Origin: Endozoicomonas sp. SCSIO W0465
GTDB lineage: Bacteria; Pseudomonadota; Gammaproteobacteria; Pseudomonadales; Endozoicomonadaceae
DNA length: 64,000 nucleotides
Reading direction: 5' to 3'
NCBI RefSeq assembly: GCF_023716865.1
Contig: NZ_CP092417.1
Coordinates: 3,078,001-3,142,000 of the forward strand
In this document: positions 18,489-28,056 of the stretch, piece after piece
Layout of the letters: each line of letters opens with the position of its first letter
Position numbering within the stretch: position 1 is the first letter of the stretch
Translations under genes and position numbers: made by a program
The notes under the pieces: model-generated
Seen by the model: only the letters and a program-made list of their open reading frames with translations
Databases searched by the model: none
What the model was told of the DNA's origin: nothing

Positions 18489-19298
18489 ATGGATTTTAAT
18501 TTTCCACTGCTATTGGTACTGTCGGTTGTTGTTACAGGTATCATTGCACTTTTTGACCGACTCATTCTGTTGCCAAAGCGAAAGGCTGCTGTTGCAAAGC
18601 TCAGTGCCCAGGGAGCAGATGGTGACTCCCTCGAGAAACTGGTCAGGGAACCCGCCGTTGTTGAGACTTCCAAGTCTATCTTCCCTGTTTTGCTTTTTGT
18701 TCTGGTGATTCGATCCTTTTTATTTGAACCTTTTCAAATTCCGTCTGGTTCGATGATTCCTACCCTTGAAGTGGGTGATTTTATTCTGGTGAATAAATAC
18801 AGCTACGGTTTGCGTTTACCCGTAACGGGAACCAAGGTTCTTTCCATCGGTGAGCCGGATCGCGGTGATGTGATGGTGTTTAAACAGCCAGGTAAGGAAA
18901 ATATCAACTTTATCAAGCGTGTTATCGGTTTGCCGGGCGATGTTGTGCGATATATGGGTAAGCAACTGACGGTCAACGGTCAGGCGGTTCCTGAAGAGTT
19001 TGTGGCACAGCTGAGTGGTGCCCGGTCCATGTATCGGCTCTATAACGAAGGTGATCAAGGCAAGCGCTACCAGGTTCGCAAAGAGTTGACCAGTCATGAT
19101 TTTCGGGCCGAAGGTGAGTGGGTTGTGCCTGAAGGAATGTACTTCGTCATGGGGGATAACCGTGACCGGAGTAATGACAGCCGATACTGGGGCTTTGTTC
19201 CAGAAGAAAATATTGTTGGTAAGGCGGTTTACATCTGGATGCACTGGCCGAGCTGGACGCAACTCCCGGGCTTTAAGAACAACGGGGCAATTAAGTAA
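18489..19298 (+). CDS. lepB: Signal peptidase I
   Basis: 269-aa membrane peptidase that removes signal peptides from Sec/Tat exported proteins. Two N-terminal membrane segments (about 5-28 and 63-79) precede the periplasmic catalytic domain. The Ser nucleophile is Ser88 in PSGSMIPTL and the general-base Lys is Lys143 in FIKRVIGLPGD; the box MGDNRDRSNDSRYWG is also present. It follows lepA as in most gammaproteobacteria. Confidence 0.96.
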   Translation: MDFNFPLLLVLSVVVTGIIALFDRLILLPKRKAAVAKLSAQGADGDSLEKLVREPAVVETSKSIFPVLLFVLVIRSFLFEPFQIPSGSMIPTLEVGDFILVNKYSYGLRLPVTGTKVLSIGEPDRGDVMVFKQPGKENINFIKRVIGLPGDVVRYMGKQLTVNGQAVPEEFVAQLSGARSMYRLYNEGDQGKRYQVRKELTSHDFRAEGEWVVPEGMYFVMGDNRDRSNDSRYWGFVPEENIVGKAVYIWMHWPSWTQLPGFKNNGAIK

Positions 19299-19328
19299 GC
19301 TGTATAGGAACTCTAAGGAGAGAATTTT

Positions 19329-19703
19329 ATGTATGGTATAAAGAGCAGGCAGCGAGGCAGTGGTGCAGTCAGTTGGTTGTTTTACCTGTTAATTGGTGGA
19401 CTATTATTGTCTTTTGCGGTTAAGGTTGTGCCGTTTTATATCGATGACCACTCGGTGAAGCAGGTAGTGTCTTCATTGTCTGATCGACCGGAATCTGCCA
19501 CTGCATCCGCTACCCAGGTTAGAGCCTTGATAAATAAAGGACTGCAGTTAAACCTGGTTAAACTTGATCGCAACGAGATTAACGTTATCCGCGAAAACGG
19601 TGTTGTTGCTGTAGATATTGACTACGAGCGACGGATTCATTTTTTCTATAACGTTGATCTGGTATTAACGTTTGAACATAACTGGAAAGCTGGAACTCAG
19701 TGA
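19329..19703 (+). CDS. DUF4845 small membrane protein
   Basis: 124-aa protein with one N-terminal membrane helix (about 14-33) and a small extracytoplasmic domain starting VVPFYIDDHSVKQV. It matches the DUF4845 family regularly found between lepB and rnc in Pseudomonas and relatives; function unknown. An AAGGAG site lies 9 nt upstream. Its stop overlaps the rnc GTG (GTGA), implying translational coupling. Confidence 0.85.
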   Translation: MYGIKSRQRGSGAVSWLFYLLIGGLLLSFAVKVVPFYIDDHSVKQVVSSLSDRPESATASATQVRALINKGLQLNLVKLDRNEINVIRENGVVAVDIDYERRIHFFYNVDLVLTFEHNWKAGTQ

Positions 19704-20386
19704 AAATGCTTGAACTTGCCCGATTGCAGAGAAAGTTGGGGCATGAATTTTCCGATCAGAACCTGCTGGCGCTGGCTCTCACCCATCGCAGTTTTGGCAG
19801 TCGTAATAATGAGAGATTGGAGTTCCTTGGCGACTCGATAGTCAACTTTGTTATTGCTGAAGCGCTCTATGAGCGCTTTCCCGATGCCAAAGAAGGCCAG
19901 TTAAGCCGTCTGCGGGCTCGAATGGTTCGCGGTGCAACGCTTGCCGAGCTTGGTCGGGAGTTTGAGCTGGGCGATTTTCTCCGTCTCGGTTCCGGTGAGC
20001 TTAAAAGTGGTGGCTTCAGGCGGGAGTCTATTCTTGCTGATGCAGTTGAGGCAATTATTGGCGCGATGTATCTTGATGCCGGTATGGCCGTTTGTGACCA
20101 GCGAATTCGCAGCTGGTTTACCACTCGCCTTGATCAACTGACCACCACGGATGAGCAAAATAAAGACCCGAAAACCCGTTTGCAGGAGTATCTGCAGGCG
20201 CGGCAGCAGTCACTGCCAAAATATCAGGTGATCGACATTCAGGGAGAGGCTCATGATCAGCACTTTTCAGTAAGTTGTGTACTGGAATGTCTGGATAAAC
20301 CATCGACAGGGGAAGGGTCGAGTCGTCGCGGTGCTGAACAGCAGGCGGCTCGAAATGCATTGAAGTTGCTTGGCGTGGATCATTAA
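19700..20386 (+). CDS. rnc: Ribonuclease III
   Basis: 228-aa double-strand-specific endoribonuclease that processes rRNA precursors and structured mRNAs. The RNase III signature NERLEFLGD spans residues 37-45 with catalytic Glu41 and Asp45; the second metal-binding pair is Asp114 and Glu117 (LADAVEAIIG), the same numbers as in E. coli. A C-terminal dsRNA-binding domain follows (about 155-225). GTG 19700 overlaps the upstream stop; ATG 19706 is an alternative two codons later. Confidence 0.96.
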   Translation: MKMLELARLQRKLGHEFSDQNLLALALTHRSFGSRNNERLEFLGDSIVNFVIAEALYERFPDAKEGQLSRLRARMVRGATLAELGREFELGDFLRLGSGELKSGGFRRESILADAVEAIIGAMYLDAGMAVCDQRIRSWFTTRLDQLTTTDEQNKDPKTRLQEYLQARQQSLPKYQVIDIQGEAHDQHFSVSCVLECLDKPSTGEGSSRRGAEQQAARNALKLLGVDH

Positions 20387-20419
20387 GAGCGCATTGAGCT
20401 TATAGAGAGCAGAAAACAG

Positions 20420-21391
20420 ATGACATCTGATGTAAATCGCGAAGAGCCCACTGCTCATGAATTCAGCCTGTCCGATCCCGCTCCGGAACTCAGCCACTGT
20501 GGCTATGTTGCCATTGTCGGTAGACCTAATGTGGGTAAATCTACCCTGTTGAATCATCTTCTCGGACAGAAGCTTTCTATTACCTCCCGCCGGCCTCAGA
20601 CTACGCGTCATCAGGTTCTTGGCATCAAGACGGAGCAGGGGGCTCAAACGGTGTATGTTGATACACCGGGGATGCACAAGGTTCAGAAAAAAGCGATCAA
20701 CCGTTATATGAATAAGGCTGCCAGCAGTGCCCTGGCAGGTATCGATGCCATAGTTTTTGTGGTTGATCGCCTTACCTGGAATGAAGAGGATCAAATGGTC
20801 CTTGAAAAGGTAAAAGGCGCCCATTGTCCGGTTATTCTTGCCGTAAACAAGGTGGACAAGATCAGTGATAAAGCGCAATTGATCCCGCACCTTGAGTCTC
20901 TGTCGGCAAAAATGGATTACCATGCCGTTGTGCCGATCTCTGCACAGCATGGTCATAACCTGAAACAGCTGGATGAAATGATTGCCCAGCTGATTCCGGA
21001 AGGTGTCCATCATTTTCCTGAAGATCAGCTGACGGATCGGAGCTCACGCTTTCTTGCCGCTGAGCTGGTGCGTGAGAAAGTCATGCGTCAGCTGGGTGAT
21101 GAGCTGCCTTATGAAGTGACGGTAGAGATCGAAGAATTCAAGCATGAGATGAGGCCGAAAGGTCCACTGTTGACCATCAGTGCGTTGATTCTTGTGGAGA
21201 GAGCAGGCCAGAAAGCCATTGTTATTGGTGACCGGGGAGCAAGACTGAAGAAAATCGGACAGGAAGCCCGTAAGGATATGGAGCATATGTTCGATTCAAA
21301 GGTCATGCTCAATCTGTGGGTTAAGGTCAAGGCAGGTTGGTCGGATGATGAGCGTGCCCTGAAAAGTCTGGGGTATGATCACAATTTATGA
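20420..21391 (+). CDS. era: GTPase Era
   Basis: 323-aa GTPase that binds the 3' end of 16S rRNA during 30S maturation. P-loop GRPNVGKST is at 34-42, with DTPG and NKVD motifs, and the C-terminal KH domain contains the conserved VIGDRGARLKKIGQEAR block. The N-terminus has about 25 extra hydrophilic residues before the G domain, longer than in E. coli Era. It follows rnc by 33 bp in the conserved rnc-era-recO order. Confidence 0.96.
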   Translation: MTSDVNREEPTAHEFSLSDPAPELSHCGYVAIVGRPNVGKSTLLNHLLGQKLSITSRRPQTTRHQVLGIKTEQGAQTVYVDTPGMHKVQKKAINRYMNKAASSALAGIDAIVFVVDRLTWNEEDQMVLEKVKGAHCPVILAVNKVDKISDKAQLIPHLESLSAKMDYHAVVPISAQHGHNLKQLDEMIAQLIPEGVHHFPEDQLTDRSSRFLAAELVREKVMRQLGDELPYEVTVEIEEFKHEMRPKGPLLTISALILVERAGQKAIVIGDRGARLKKIGQEARKDMEHMFDSKVMLNLWVKVKAGWSDDERALKSLGYDHNL

Positions 21392-21401
21392 ATGATATGC
21401 A

Positions 21402-22139
21402 GTGATTGGCAATGAATTTCATAAAGCCTGGTTGCTTCATCGTCGCTCCTATAAAGAGCGCTCCGTTATTGCTGAGTTTTTAGTGGAAGGCCATGGTCGT
21501 GTTGCCATGGTGGTTCGTGGGGTACGACAGTCGAAGTCTCGTTTAGCTTCACTGTTACAGCCTTTTCACCGGGTGTTGGTTCGCTGGAAGGGGCGAGGTG
21601 AGCTGAAAACGCTGGTTGACCTTGAGCTTGATCGCTTTACCTTTCTTACCGGTGAACGGCTCTATTGCGGGTTCTATGCCAATGAGTTATTGATGAGATC
21701 AATGATTCCTGGGCAGCTGGTCGATGGTGTTACGGATTTATACCGGGAAACACTGGCCCATCTTTATCAGTCAGCGCCTCTTGAGCCTTTGCTTCGATCA
21801 TTTGAATTGGATTTGCTGGAACTCTGTGGTTATGCCCCCTCGCTTAACCGGGATGCACTCAGTGGTGCTCCTTTAAAAGAAGGTATGGTTTACCGCTTCG
21901 AGCCTGAGCATGGGCTGATACCGACACGTGGGCAAATCGCTCACTATGAGAGGCCATTTTGCTATACCGCAGAGTTGCTTAAAGCGCTGTCGGTCAGGGA
22001 TTTTTCCAATACTGATTTCTATTCGGGTTTTAAGCGGTTTACCAGGCAGGCCATGAAACCACTGATTGGGGAAAGGCCTATGCAGAGCCGAATGCTGTTC
22101 GCTGGCAATAAGCGCAACTTGCTATCGGGTGGGCAGTAG
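21402..22139 (+). CDS. recO: DNA repair protein RecO
   Basis: 245-aa recombination mediator that loads RecA at gaps together with RecR. It has the N-terminal OB fold (AWLLHRRSYKERSVIAEFLV, GRVAMVVRGVRQSKSRL) and a helical C-terminal domain. The start is GTG at 21402, 10 bp after era. Like the E. coli protein it lacks an obvious CxxC zinc cluster. Confidence 0.93.
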   Translation: MIGNEFHKAWLLHRRSYKERSVIAEFLVEGHGRVAMVVRGVRQSKSRLASLLQPFHRVLVRWKGRGELKTLVDLELDRFTFLTGERLYCGFYANELLMRSMIPGQLVDGVTDLYRETLAHLYQSAPLEPLLRSFELDLLELCGYAPSLNRDALSGAPLKEGMVYRFEPEHGLIPTRGQIAHYERPFCYTAELLKALSVRDFSNTDFYSGFKRFTRQAMKPLIGERPMQSRMLFAGNKRNLLSGGQ

Positions 22140-22203
22140 TAAAAAATAGCGTAATCTCCACATCATGATTACTATCGCATAATACAGTACGTAAATTTCC
22201 ACA

Positions 22204-22965
22204 ATGGGCTTACTCATGATTCCTCATCGGCGTATTTTGCTGGGCGTCAACATTGATCACATTGCCACCATCAGGCAGGCCAGGGGTATTCGTTACCCTG
22301 ATCCGGTTCAGGCGGCCATTGAAGCTGAAGAGGCGGGTGCCGATGGCATCACACTGCACCTGCGCGAAGACCGTCGGCATATTCAGGATCATGACGTATT
22401 CCGCATTCGAAATGTCTTGCAGACGCGAATGAATCTGGAAATGGCGGTGACCAGTGAAATGCTTGGTATTGCTGAAAAGGTTAAACCTGAACATGTCTGC
22501 CTGGTGCCTGAGAAGCGGGAAGAAGTAACCACTGAAGGCGGACTGGATGTGAAAGGCCATTTTGACAGTGTGGCTTCAGCTTGTGATCGTCTGGGAAAAC
22601 AGGGTATTGAGGTCTCACTGTTTATTGATCCTGATCTGGATCAGGTGGAGGCAGCAGTCAGGGCGGGAGCGCCTGCGATTGAACTGCATACCGGTGCTTA
22701 TGCTGATGCCACGACGGCTGAAGTAATGCAGGATGAGCTTGATCGTATCAGAAATGCTGTCGTGTTTGGCGTGGAACAGGGGCTGGTCGTCAATGCTGGC
22801 CATGGCCTTAATTATCAGAATGTTGAGCCTGTAGCGATGATTGCCGGTATCAATGAGCTGAATATTGGTCACTCGATCATTGCCCGTGCACTGTTTACCG
22901 GTTTGAAACCAGCGGTTCGTGAGATGAAAGTGCTTATGTTGGAAGCTTCACGGAATGCGTTTTAG
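22204..22965 (+). CDS. pdxJ: Pyridoxine 5'-phosphate synthase
   Basis: 253-aa TIM-barrel enzyme that condenses 1-deoxyxylulose 5-phosphate with 3-amino-2-oxopropyl phosphate to form pyridoxine 5'-phosphate. Family blocks seen: LLGVNIDHIATIRQARG, GADGITLHLREDRRHI, CLVPEKREEVTTEGGLDV and NAGHGLNYQN. ATG 22216 is an alternative start. Its stop abuts the acpS GTG directly, the usual pdxJ-acpS coupling. Confidence 0.96.
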   Translation: MGLLMIPHRRILLGVNIDHIATIRQARGIRYPDPVQAAIEAEEAGADGITLHLREDRRHIQDHDVFRIRNVLQTRMNLEMAVTSEMLGIAEKVKPEHVCLVPEKREEVTTEGGLDVKGHFDSVASACDRLGKQGIEVSLFIDPDLDQVEAAVRAGAPAIELHTGAYADATTAEVMQDELDRIRNAVVFGVEQGLVVNAGHGLNYQNVEPVAMIAGINELNIGHSIIARALFTGLKPAVREMKVLMLEASRNAF

Positions 22966-23340
22966 GTGATTGCTGGTATAGGGACAGATATTGTCCGTAT
23001 TGATCGAATAGATCGCTCACTCAGCAGGCTGGGTGAGAAGTTTGCCAGAAGAGTCCTCACTGACTATGAGTTATCGCAATGGCAGGAGCGCTCATCCTCT
23101 GCTGCCTGGCTGGCCAAGCGATTTGCGGCCAAGGAAGCGGTCGCCAAAGCGTTTGGTACAGGAATCGGAAAGCTCTCATTCCAGCACATAGAGGTAAGAA
23201 ATAACACATCGGGTGCGCCTGAGTTGTATTTATACGATTATGGTCTTGAATTGCAGCAGCAAAGAGTGGTTAAACAGCTTCACCTCAGTCTTGCTGATGA
23301 GCAGGATAATGCGATTGCTTTTGTTGTACTGGAGAGCTGA
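22966..23340 (+). CDS. acpS: Holo-[acyl-carrier-protein] synthase
   Basis: 124-aa enzyme that transfers 4'-phosphopantetheine from CoA to acyl carrier protein. The Mg-binding Asp8 (GIGTDIV) and Glu57 (KRFAAKEAVAKAFGTGI) of the family are present. The GTG start follows the pdxJ stop with no gap. The stop codon lies inside a perfect palindrome that probably terminates the cluster. Confidence 0.95.
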   Translation: MIAGIGTDIVRIDRIDRSLSRLGEKFARRVLTDYELSQWQERSSSAAWLAKRFAAKEAVAKAFGTGIGKLSFQHIEVRNNTSGAPELYLYDYGLELQQQRVVKQLHLSLADEQDNAIAFVVLES

Positions 23341-23357
23341 TATCAGCTCTCTTTCTT
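23332..23357 (+). terminator. Palindromic terminator overlapping the acpS stop
   Basis: A perfect 20-bp palindrome (arms GAGAGCTGAT / ATCAGCTCTC) at 23332-23351 includes the acpS stop codon and is followed by TTTCTT. It probably ends the long lepA-to-acpS transcription unit; the T-run is short. Confidence 0.6.
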
Positions 23358-23393
23358 ACCGTAATAGCCTGTGATTCGTCATTTTGTTTTGTC

Positions 23394-23694
23394 GTAACTA
23401 TTCAGCACTGAGCAAAGGCATATTACAGTAATTCCGAACAGCTCTATGAAGTGATTGATATATGTCCATTCCCTGTTTTCTGGCAGACGACAAATAGCTG
23501 CGAATCCGTGCAAACATAGAACCACCGTCTGCACTCCTGAAGCAGCCTGAGATTTTCTGCTTTAACTTGGCCATTCGAACATCCCGCTCACTGCCATTGT
23601 TATCGAAGGGAATGGTAAAATCTGACATGAAGCGCAGTGTCTCAGCCTTGAACTCAGTGAGTCGTTTGAAGAGATTGTAAGCTTTAGTATTCTT
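23394..23694. repeat. 301-bp tandem duplication of the IS66 left end
   Basis: Bases 23394-23694 are repeated at 23695-23995 with no difference noticed by eye. The duplication begins exactly at the terminal base of the inverted repeat, so the element has an outer and an inner copy of its left end plus the last part of its transposase gene. The outer copy is out of frame and noncoding. Confidence 0.9.
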
Positions 23695-23698
23695 GTAA

Positions 23699-25190
23699 CT
23701 ATTCAGCACTGAGCAAAGGCATATTACAGTAATTCCGAACAGCTCTATGAAGTGATTGATATATGTCCATTCCCTGTTTTCTGGCAGACGACAAATAGCT
23801 GCGAATCCGTGCAAACATAGAACCACCGTCTGCACTCCTGAAGCAGCCTGAGATTTTCTGCTTTAACTTGGCCATTCGAACATCCCGCTCACTGCCATTG
23901 TTATCGAAGGGAATGGTAAAATCTGACATGAAGCGCAGTGTCTCAGCCTTGAACTCAGTGAGTCGTTTGAAGAGATTGTAAGCTTTAGTATTCTTGACTT
24001 TCTTGCGCTTAAGCTCCTCTCGTTGCTTCTCCATATAGACGACTTCTTTCATTAGAGCCCGCTGAAGCAACCGGTCATAAATCTTCTCGATTCGTTCACA
24101 GACAACACTTGGCATCTGTAGCATACCTATGGTCTTAAAGCCCTTGCAGTAATGCCAGGAAAGCCTCAGTAGCTTCATCAATCGCAACGCCAGTTGATTG
24201 CTGTCCCTATCAACAACACCCAAAAGCTCCCTCAGGTGATGGGCATTGCAAAGTACGTGAGTTGCCGCATATGCAAAATAGGATTTCCAATGATCATGAA
24301 CCAGAACGCCTGCAAATGTTAGCAGTATGCCCATCGTGTCCATGGCCTCACGACCTCGCTTTTCAGACAAGTAGTAGAGCGTCCATTGTTCATCCCGCAT
24401 AACGTGTAGCCAGTGCAAAGAGCCCTCGGCCCGCATACCCGTTTCATCGGCTCCGGCAACAGACGATTCCCGCAAGGCGTCACGAATAACCTCTTCAGTA
24501 GAAGCCAGATTTTCATAGGTTCTGGCCACAAAATTGGCGACAGTGCCTGCACTTACACTCATTTTATAGAGAGTATTAAAATACTCTGACACGCGCTTAA
24601 AAGGCAGGAAATGGTATTGGTTAAGATAGACGGCCATAGCCTGTGTGGCTGAGCCATATTGTGCGGCAGCGGTAACACCTTCCGGGAATTCAGCCTGATT
24701 CCGACAACCACAAGTGCAGATTTTTACTTCAGCTCTATGGGCCGTTACTTCAAATTCACCCGGTCTCCCTGGTTCAAACACCTGTCGTTCAATATATTTG
24801 ACCGGCTCACTATCAAGAAGAGACGCCTGACATTTATTGCATTCTTTAACCGGAAGGTACTCAATATAGTCAGGGATATCGACCTGTTTAAGACAAGTGC
24901 CCTGATGCCCTTTCTTTCCACCGGCTTTATTACCAGAAGACTGTCTCAGACTTTCTAGGATTGGGTTTTTCATCCGATGGATCGGTACCTTTATCTGCGG
25001 AAAGGTCGTCAGAATGATCTGGAGAATTACTGTTTTTACAAGGTTTTTGATAACCATCAGACGATGGCGGCTTGCTGCTGTTTTGACTGTTCTTGCCAAC
25101 CTTTTCTTCCAATTCTCGACATCGCTCTTCCAGACAGGCAACTCTCATCCGCAGCTCTGCATTCTCTTTCAAGAGAATCTCAGCCGACAT
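23699..25190 (-). pseudogene. IS66 family transposase, frameshifted
   Basis: The N-terminal part (start at 25190 or 25214) has the leucine-zipper and Pro/Ser linker of IS66 transposases (NSQNSSKPPSSDG) but runs out of frame near KPNPR. The rest of the protein is in another frame: SGNKAGGKKGHQG, zinc-binding CNKC and CTCGC, DDE blocks AGADETGMR and HDHWKSYF, and the C-terminal NNGSERDVRMAK. At 24951-24956 one extra A (AGAAAG, expected AGAAG) explains the shift, so KPNPR should run on into SLRQSSG. It reads as a single-base insertion rather than programmed frameshifting, since no slippery heptamer with downstream structure is evident. Confidence 0.85.
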
Positions 25191-25340
25191 AGTTGCGGGT
25201 AGTTCTGGAATCATGCTGGCGAATATTGTGGAAAAATGGTGCTTAAGAGGATGGTATAAAAATCAGAAAATTCCAGATTTATGTGGGGGTGCTGAACAGT
25301 TACGTTTTGTCTTTATTTCCAGTGCGTTATGCCCATAACA

Positions 25341-25349
25341 GGGGGGGGG
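25341..25349 (+). repeat. G9 homopolymer upstream of cysM
   Basis: Run of nine G between the IS66 element and cysM, about 190 bp before the cysM start. Such tracts are slippage-prone; here it lies in noncoding DNA. The rest of the 25312-25540 spacer shows no ORF or clear promoter. Confidence 0.5.
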
Positions 25350-26044
25350 AATGTCATGCTCCGGATTCAGACGTATCAAGGTTCTTTAATTCCCACCCAT
25401 TGAGCCGGGTCATGGACAAAAAGATTAAAAATTTAATGCTTTATACCCAGAGTCTGTTGTTATTTACTGGACACTGATAAACAGCCACTAGCCAGAATTG
25501 TCCTTCTCTGTGCTGGAATAATAAAGTCTGCGTAAGTTGTATGTCTATGGAATACCCCACAATAGAGTCGATTATTGGCAATACCCCGCTGGTGCGCCTG
25601 CAACGCATGCAGGGGAAGAGCTCCAATACCCTATTACTCAAGCTCGAAGGGCAGAATCCGGCTGGCTCGGTGAAAGATCGCCCGGCCCTGTCCATGATTG
25701 CCGAAGCTGAAGCCCGTAAGGCCATTGTTCCAGGGGATACCTTGATTGAAGCGACCAGTGGTAATACAGGAATAGCGCTTGCCATGGCAGCTGCGGTTCG
25801 TGGTTATCGCATGATTCTGATAATGCCGGACAACATGAGTGCCGAGCGACGGGCCGCCATGAGTGCCTACGGCGCAGAACTGATACTGGTCAGTGATGGT
25901 ATGGAAAGTGCGCGGGATAAGGCGCTGGAACTGCAGGAACAGGGGGTTGGGAAGGTGCTTAACCAGTTTGCTAATCCCGATAAACCATTGGCTCACTATG
26001 GGACGACCGGGCCGGAAATCTGGCAGCAGACCCGGGGTATGGTG

Positions 26045-27541
26045 CTGTCTCTTGATCACAAATAGCTACCTTGTTCTATCATTTCTCACTGATAAAACAG
26101 GTCATGCTTCCACTTTCTCCTAAACCATGGTCAGAACTAACTTTTGGATGTGCTGATTTGGGCGATACTCGACGTACAAAACGACTTGTCAAAGTTGCTG
26201 CCGAGCTTTCAGCTCATACCGGTAATTCTTTGTCATCTTCATGCGAAGGTTATACCGCACTGGTAACTGGAGCTTACCGGCTGATTGAGAATGAGGCCGT
26301 AAAGCCTGAAGCAATAGCTGAGGCAGGCTTTCAGGCAACTGCCAAAATAGCGAGACAGTCTCGCCTACTTCTGGCTCTCGAAGATACAACAACCCTGGGT
26401 TATAAACATGCTGTCAGATCCGAGCTTGGTGATCTTGGAGGTCCTGAAGGCTCTAAAACCAGAGGATTCCACGTCCACTCTGTCTTCTTGGTTGATGCGG
26501 ATACAGAGCGAAGCATTGGGCTTATTGATCAAGAACGATGGGTTAGAGAGGACGTTCAGCGGGGGAAAAAGAACCAACGTCGTCAGCTACCTTACGAGGG
26601 AAAGGAAAGCTTTAAGTGGCAAAGAGCCTCTGAAAACACAGAACAAAGGATGGGGGGTAAAATGCCTGACATCATCAGTGTTTGCGACCGGGAGGCGGAT
26701 ATATACGAATATATGCACTACAAACTGGATAACCGACAGCGGTTTGTTGTAAGAGCTACACAAAACAGAATCCTGGTGGATGGCGAACTCTTATTATTTG
26801 ATTCCTTAGCTCAGACTGAAGTGTTGGGGAAATATACGATAGTGGTTCCTCAAAAAGGAGGTAGAAAGAAGCGAAAGGCAACGCTGCAGGTCAAAAGAAA
26901 GAAGATGACAATACAGGCGCCGCAAAGGCCAGGCGGCAGGCCGGAACGGTAACTATGAATATTGTGTCGGCTGAAGAGATTGGCAATGACTCCGAAGACC
27001 GTTTGCACTGGGTACTATTGACAACTGAAGATATTGAAACATTCGAAGACTGTCGCTCTATCATTCGATTTTACGAGCTCCGATGGCGAATAGAAGAGTT
27101 CCATAAGGCTTGGAAATCGGGAGCAGGAGTAGAAAGGCTTCGTCTGCAATCTCCGGATAACATTGAACGACTTGCGGTCATATTAATGTTTGTCGCTGTC
27201 AGACTAATGCAAATCCGTGAAGCATTAATGTTACCGAATGACAGGCAGCACAAAGACAGAAAGCTTTGGAGTGAAAAAACACTCGCGAATGAGGTGGTCA
27301 GTGATGATGAATGGCAGGTTCTCTGGCTAACCTATGAAAAAAAAGCGTTGCCCGATAAGCCGCCAACAGTCACTTGGCTGCTTCAAACGATTGCTCGGCT
27401 TGGTGGTTGGGGTGATTCAAAGCATACAGGGCAGCCCGGCTGGTTAGTGGTATGGGAAGGCTGGGCGAAATTGCAGGATCGGGTAAAAACCTGGCAGATA
27501 GCCCGGCAGTTCAGCGCTGGAGAGATGTGATCAAGAGTCAG
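26045..27541 (+). mobile_element. IS4-family, IS50/Tn5-like insertion sequence
   Basis: 1497-bp element with ends CTGTCTCTTGATCACAAAT (left) and, reversed, CTGACTCTTGATCACATCT (right), very close to the 19-bp Tn5 end sequences. The flanking duplication is 9 bp, GGTATGGTG (26036-26044 and 27542-27550), as for Tn5. The single transposase gene has a frameshift near 26930. Size is close to IS50 (1534 bp). No passenger gene is present. Confidence 0.95.
26071..27530 (+). pseudogene. Tn5/IS50-like transposase, frameshifted
   Basis: Clearly related to the Tn5 transposase. It shows DLGDTRRTKRLVKVAAEL near the N-terminus, the first catalytic Asp in LALEDTTTLGY, the second in CDREADIYEY, and the YREK signature with catalytic Glu in YELRWRIEEFHKAWK. 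The frame breaks near 26930: the first part ends RPGGRPER then stop, while the second reads back through RQAGTVTMNIVSAEEIG. Loss of one G in the GGC/GGCAGG stretch would account for it. The true start is probably ATG 26104. Product predicted inactive. Confidence 0.87.
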
Positions 27542-28056
27542 GGTATGGTGACGCACTTTATCAGCGCCATGGGGACAACCGGAACAATAATGGGCACCTC
27601 CCGTTATCTGAAAACAATGAATCCAGCCATTCAGATTGTCGGCCTGCAGCCGGAGGAGGGGGCTCAAATACCGGGTATCCGTCGTTGGCGTCCTGAATAC
27701 CTGCCCACGATTTTTGATCTATCGGCCATTGATGACGTGATGGATATTGGTCAGACAGAAGCTGAAGAGTGCATGAGACAGCTGGCCCGTGAAGAAGGCA
27801 TATTCTGCGGTGTTTCTTCAGGCGGTGCCGTTGCTGCAGCCCTGAGACTTTCAAAAAACGTCGAGAATGCCACCATCGTGGCGATTATCTGCGATCGTGG
27901 TGACCGTTATCTTTCAACAGGCGTATTTCTGCCACCGATCACCGATATGGAAATGTGACTACGGGTTTGTTGTGCCCCATATCCAATGTAGAATTGAATT
28001 TTTTTAAACAGCCCTGAGCATGAGCGGGCAAGTAATCAGAATGTTGGAAGTACTCT

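Larger units (their letters stand above)
23394..25303 (-). mobile_element. IS66-family element (single transposase gene) with duplicated end
   Basis: 1910-bp element bounded by inverted repeats GTAACTATTCAGCAC (left) and, reversed at the right end, GTAACTGTTCAGCAC (14/15). It is flanked by the 8-bp direct repeat GTTTTGTC (23386-23393 and 25304-25311), the size IS66 elements make. Only the large transposase gene is present (minus strand), without tnpA/tnpB, as in the ISBst12-like subgroup. The first 301 bp from the left terminus are repeated in tandem, and the transposase is frameshifted, so the copy is probably dead. It lies in the acpS-cysM spacer. Confidence 0.92.
25541..27958 (+). pseudogene. 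cysM: Cysteine synthase B, interrupted by an IS50-like element
   Basis: O-acetylserine sulfhydrylase B (PLP enzyme, last step of cysteine synthesis, able to use thiosulfate). The 5' part (25541-26044) carries GNTPLVRLQRM, the PLP-lysine region NPAGSVKDRPA and the SGNTG substrate loop. The 3' part (from 27551) carries MGTTGTIMG, VGLQPEEGAQIPGIRRW and CGVSSGGAVAAAL. Between them sits a 1497-bp element with a 9-bp target duplication. Removing the element and one duplication copy restores one frame of exactly 303 codons (QQTRGMVTHF), the length of E. coli CysM. The 5' fragment alone lacks the glycine-rich cofactor loop and C-terminus, so it is almost certainly inactive. Confidence 0.93.

Noticed and set aside
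20267..21013. 248-codon ORF antisense to rnc/era
   Set aside because: Covers two certain genes; no family signal.
23332..23357. CRISPR or phage-related arrays and attachment sites anywhere in the window
   Set aside because: Looked for regularly spaced repeats, integrases and tRNA-anchored att repeats; none found, including near the tRNA-Asn.
24930..25214. Programmed frameshift as an alternative for the IS66 transposase
   Set aside because: No slippery heptamer with downstream structure; one extra A explains the break simply.
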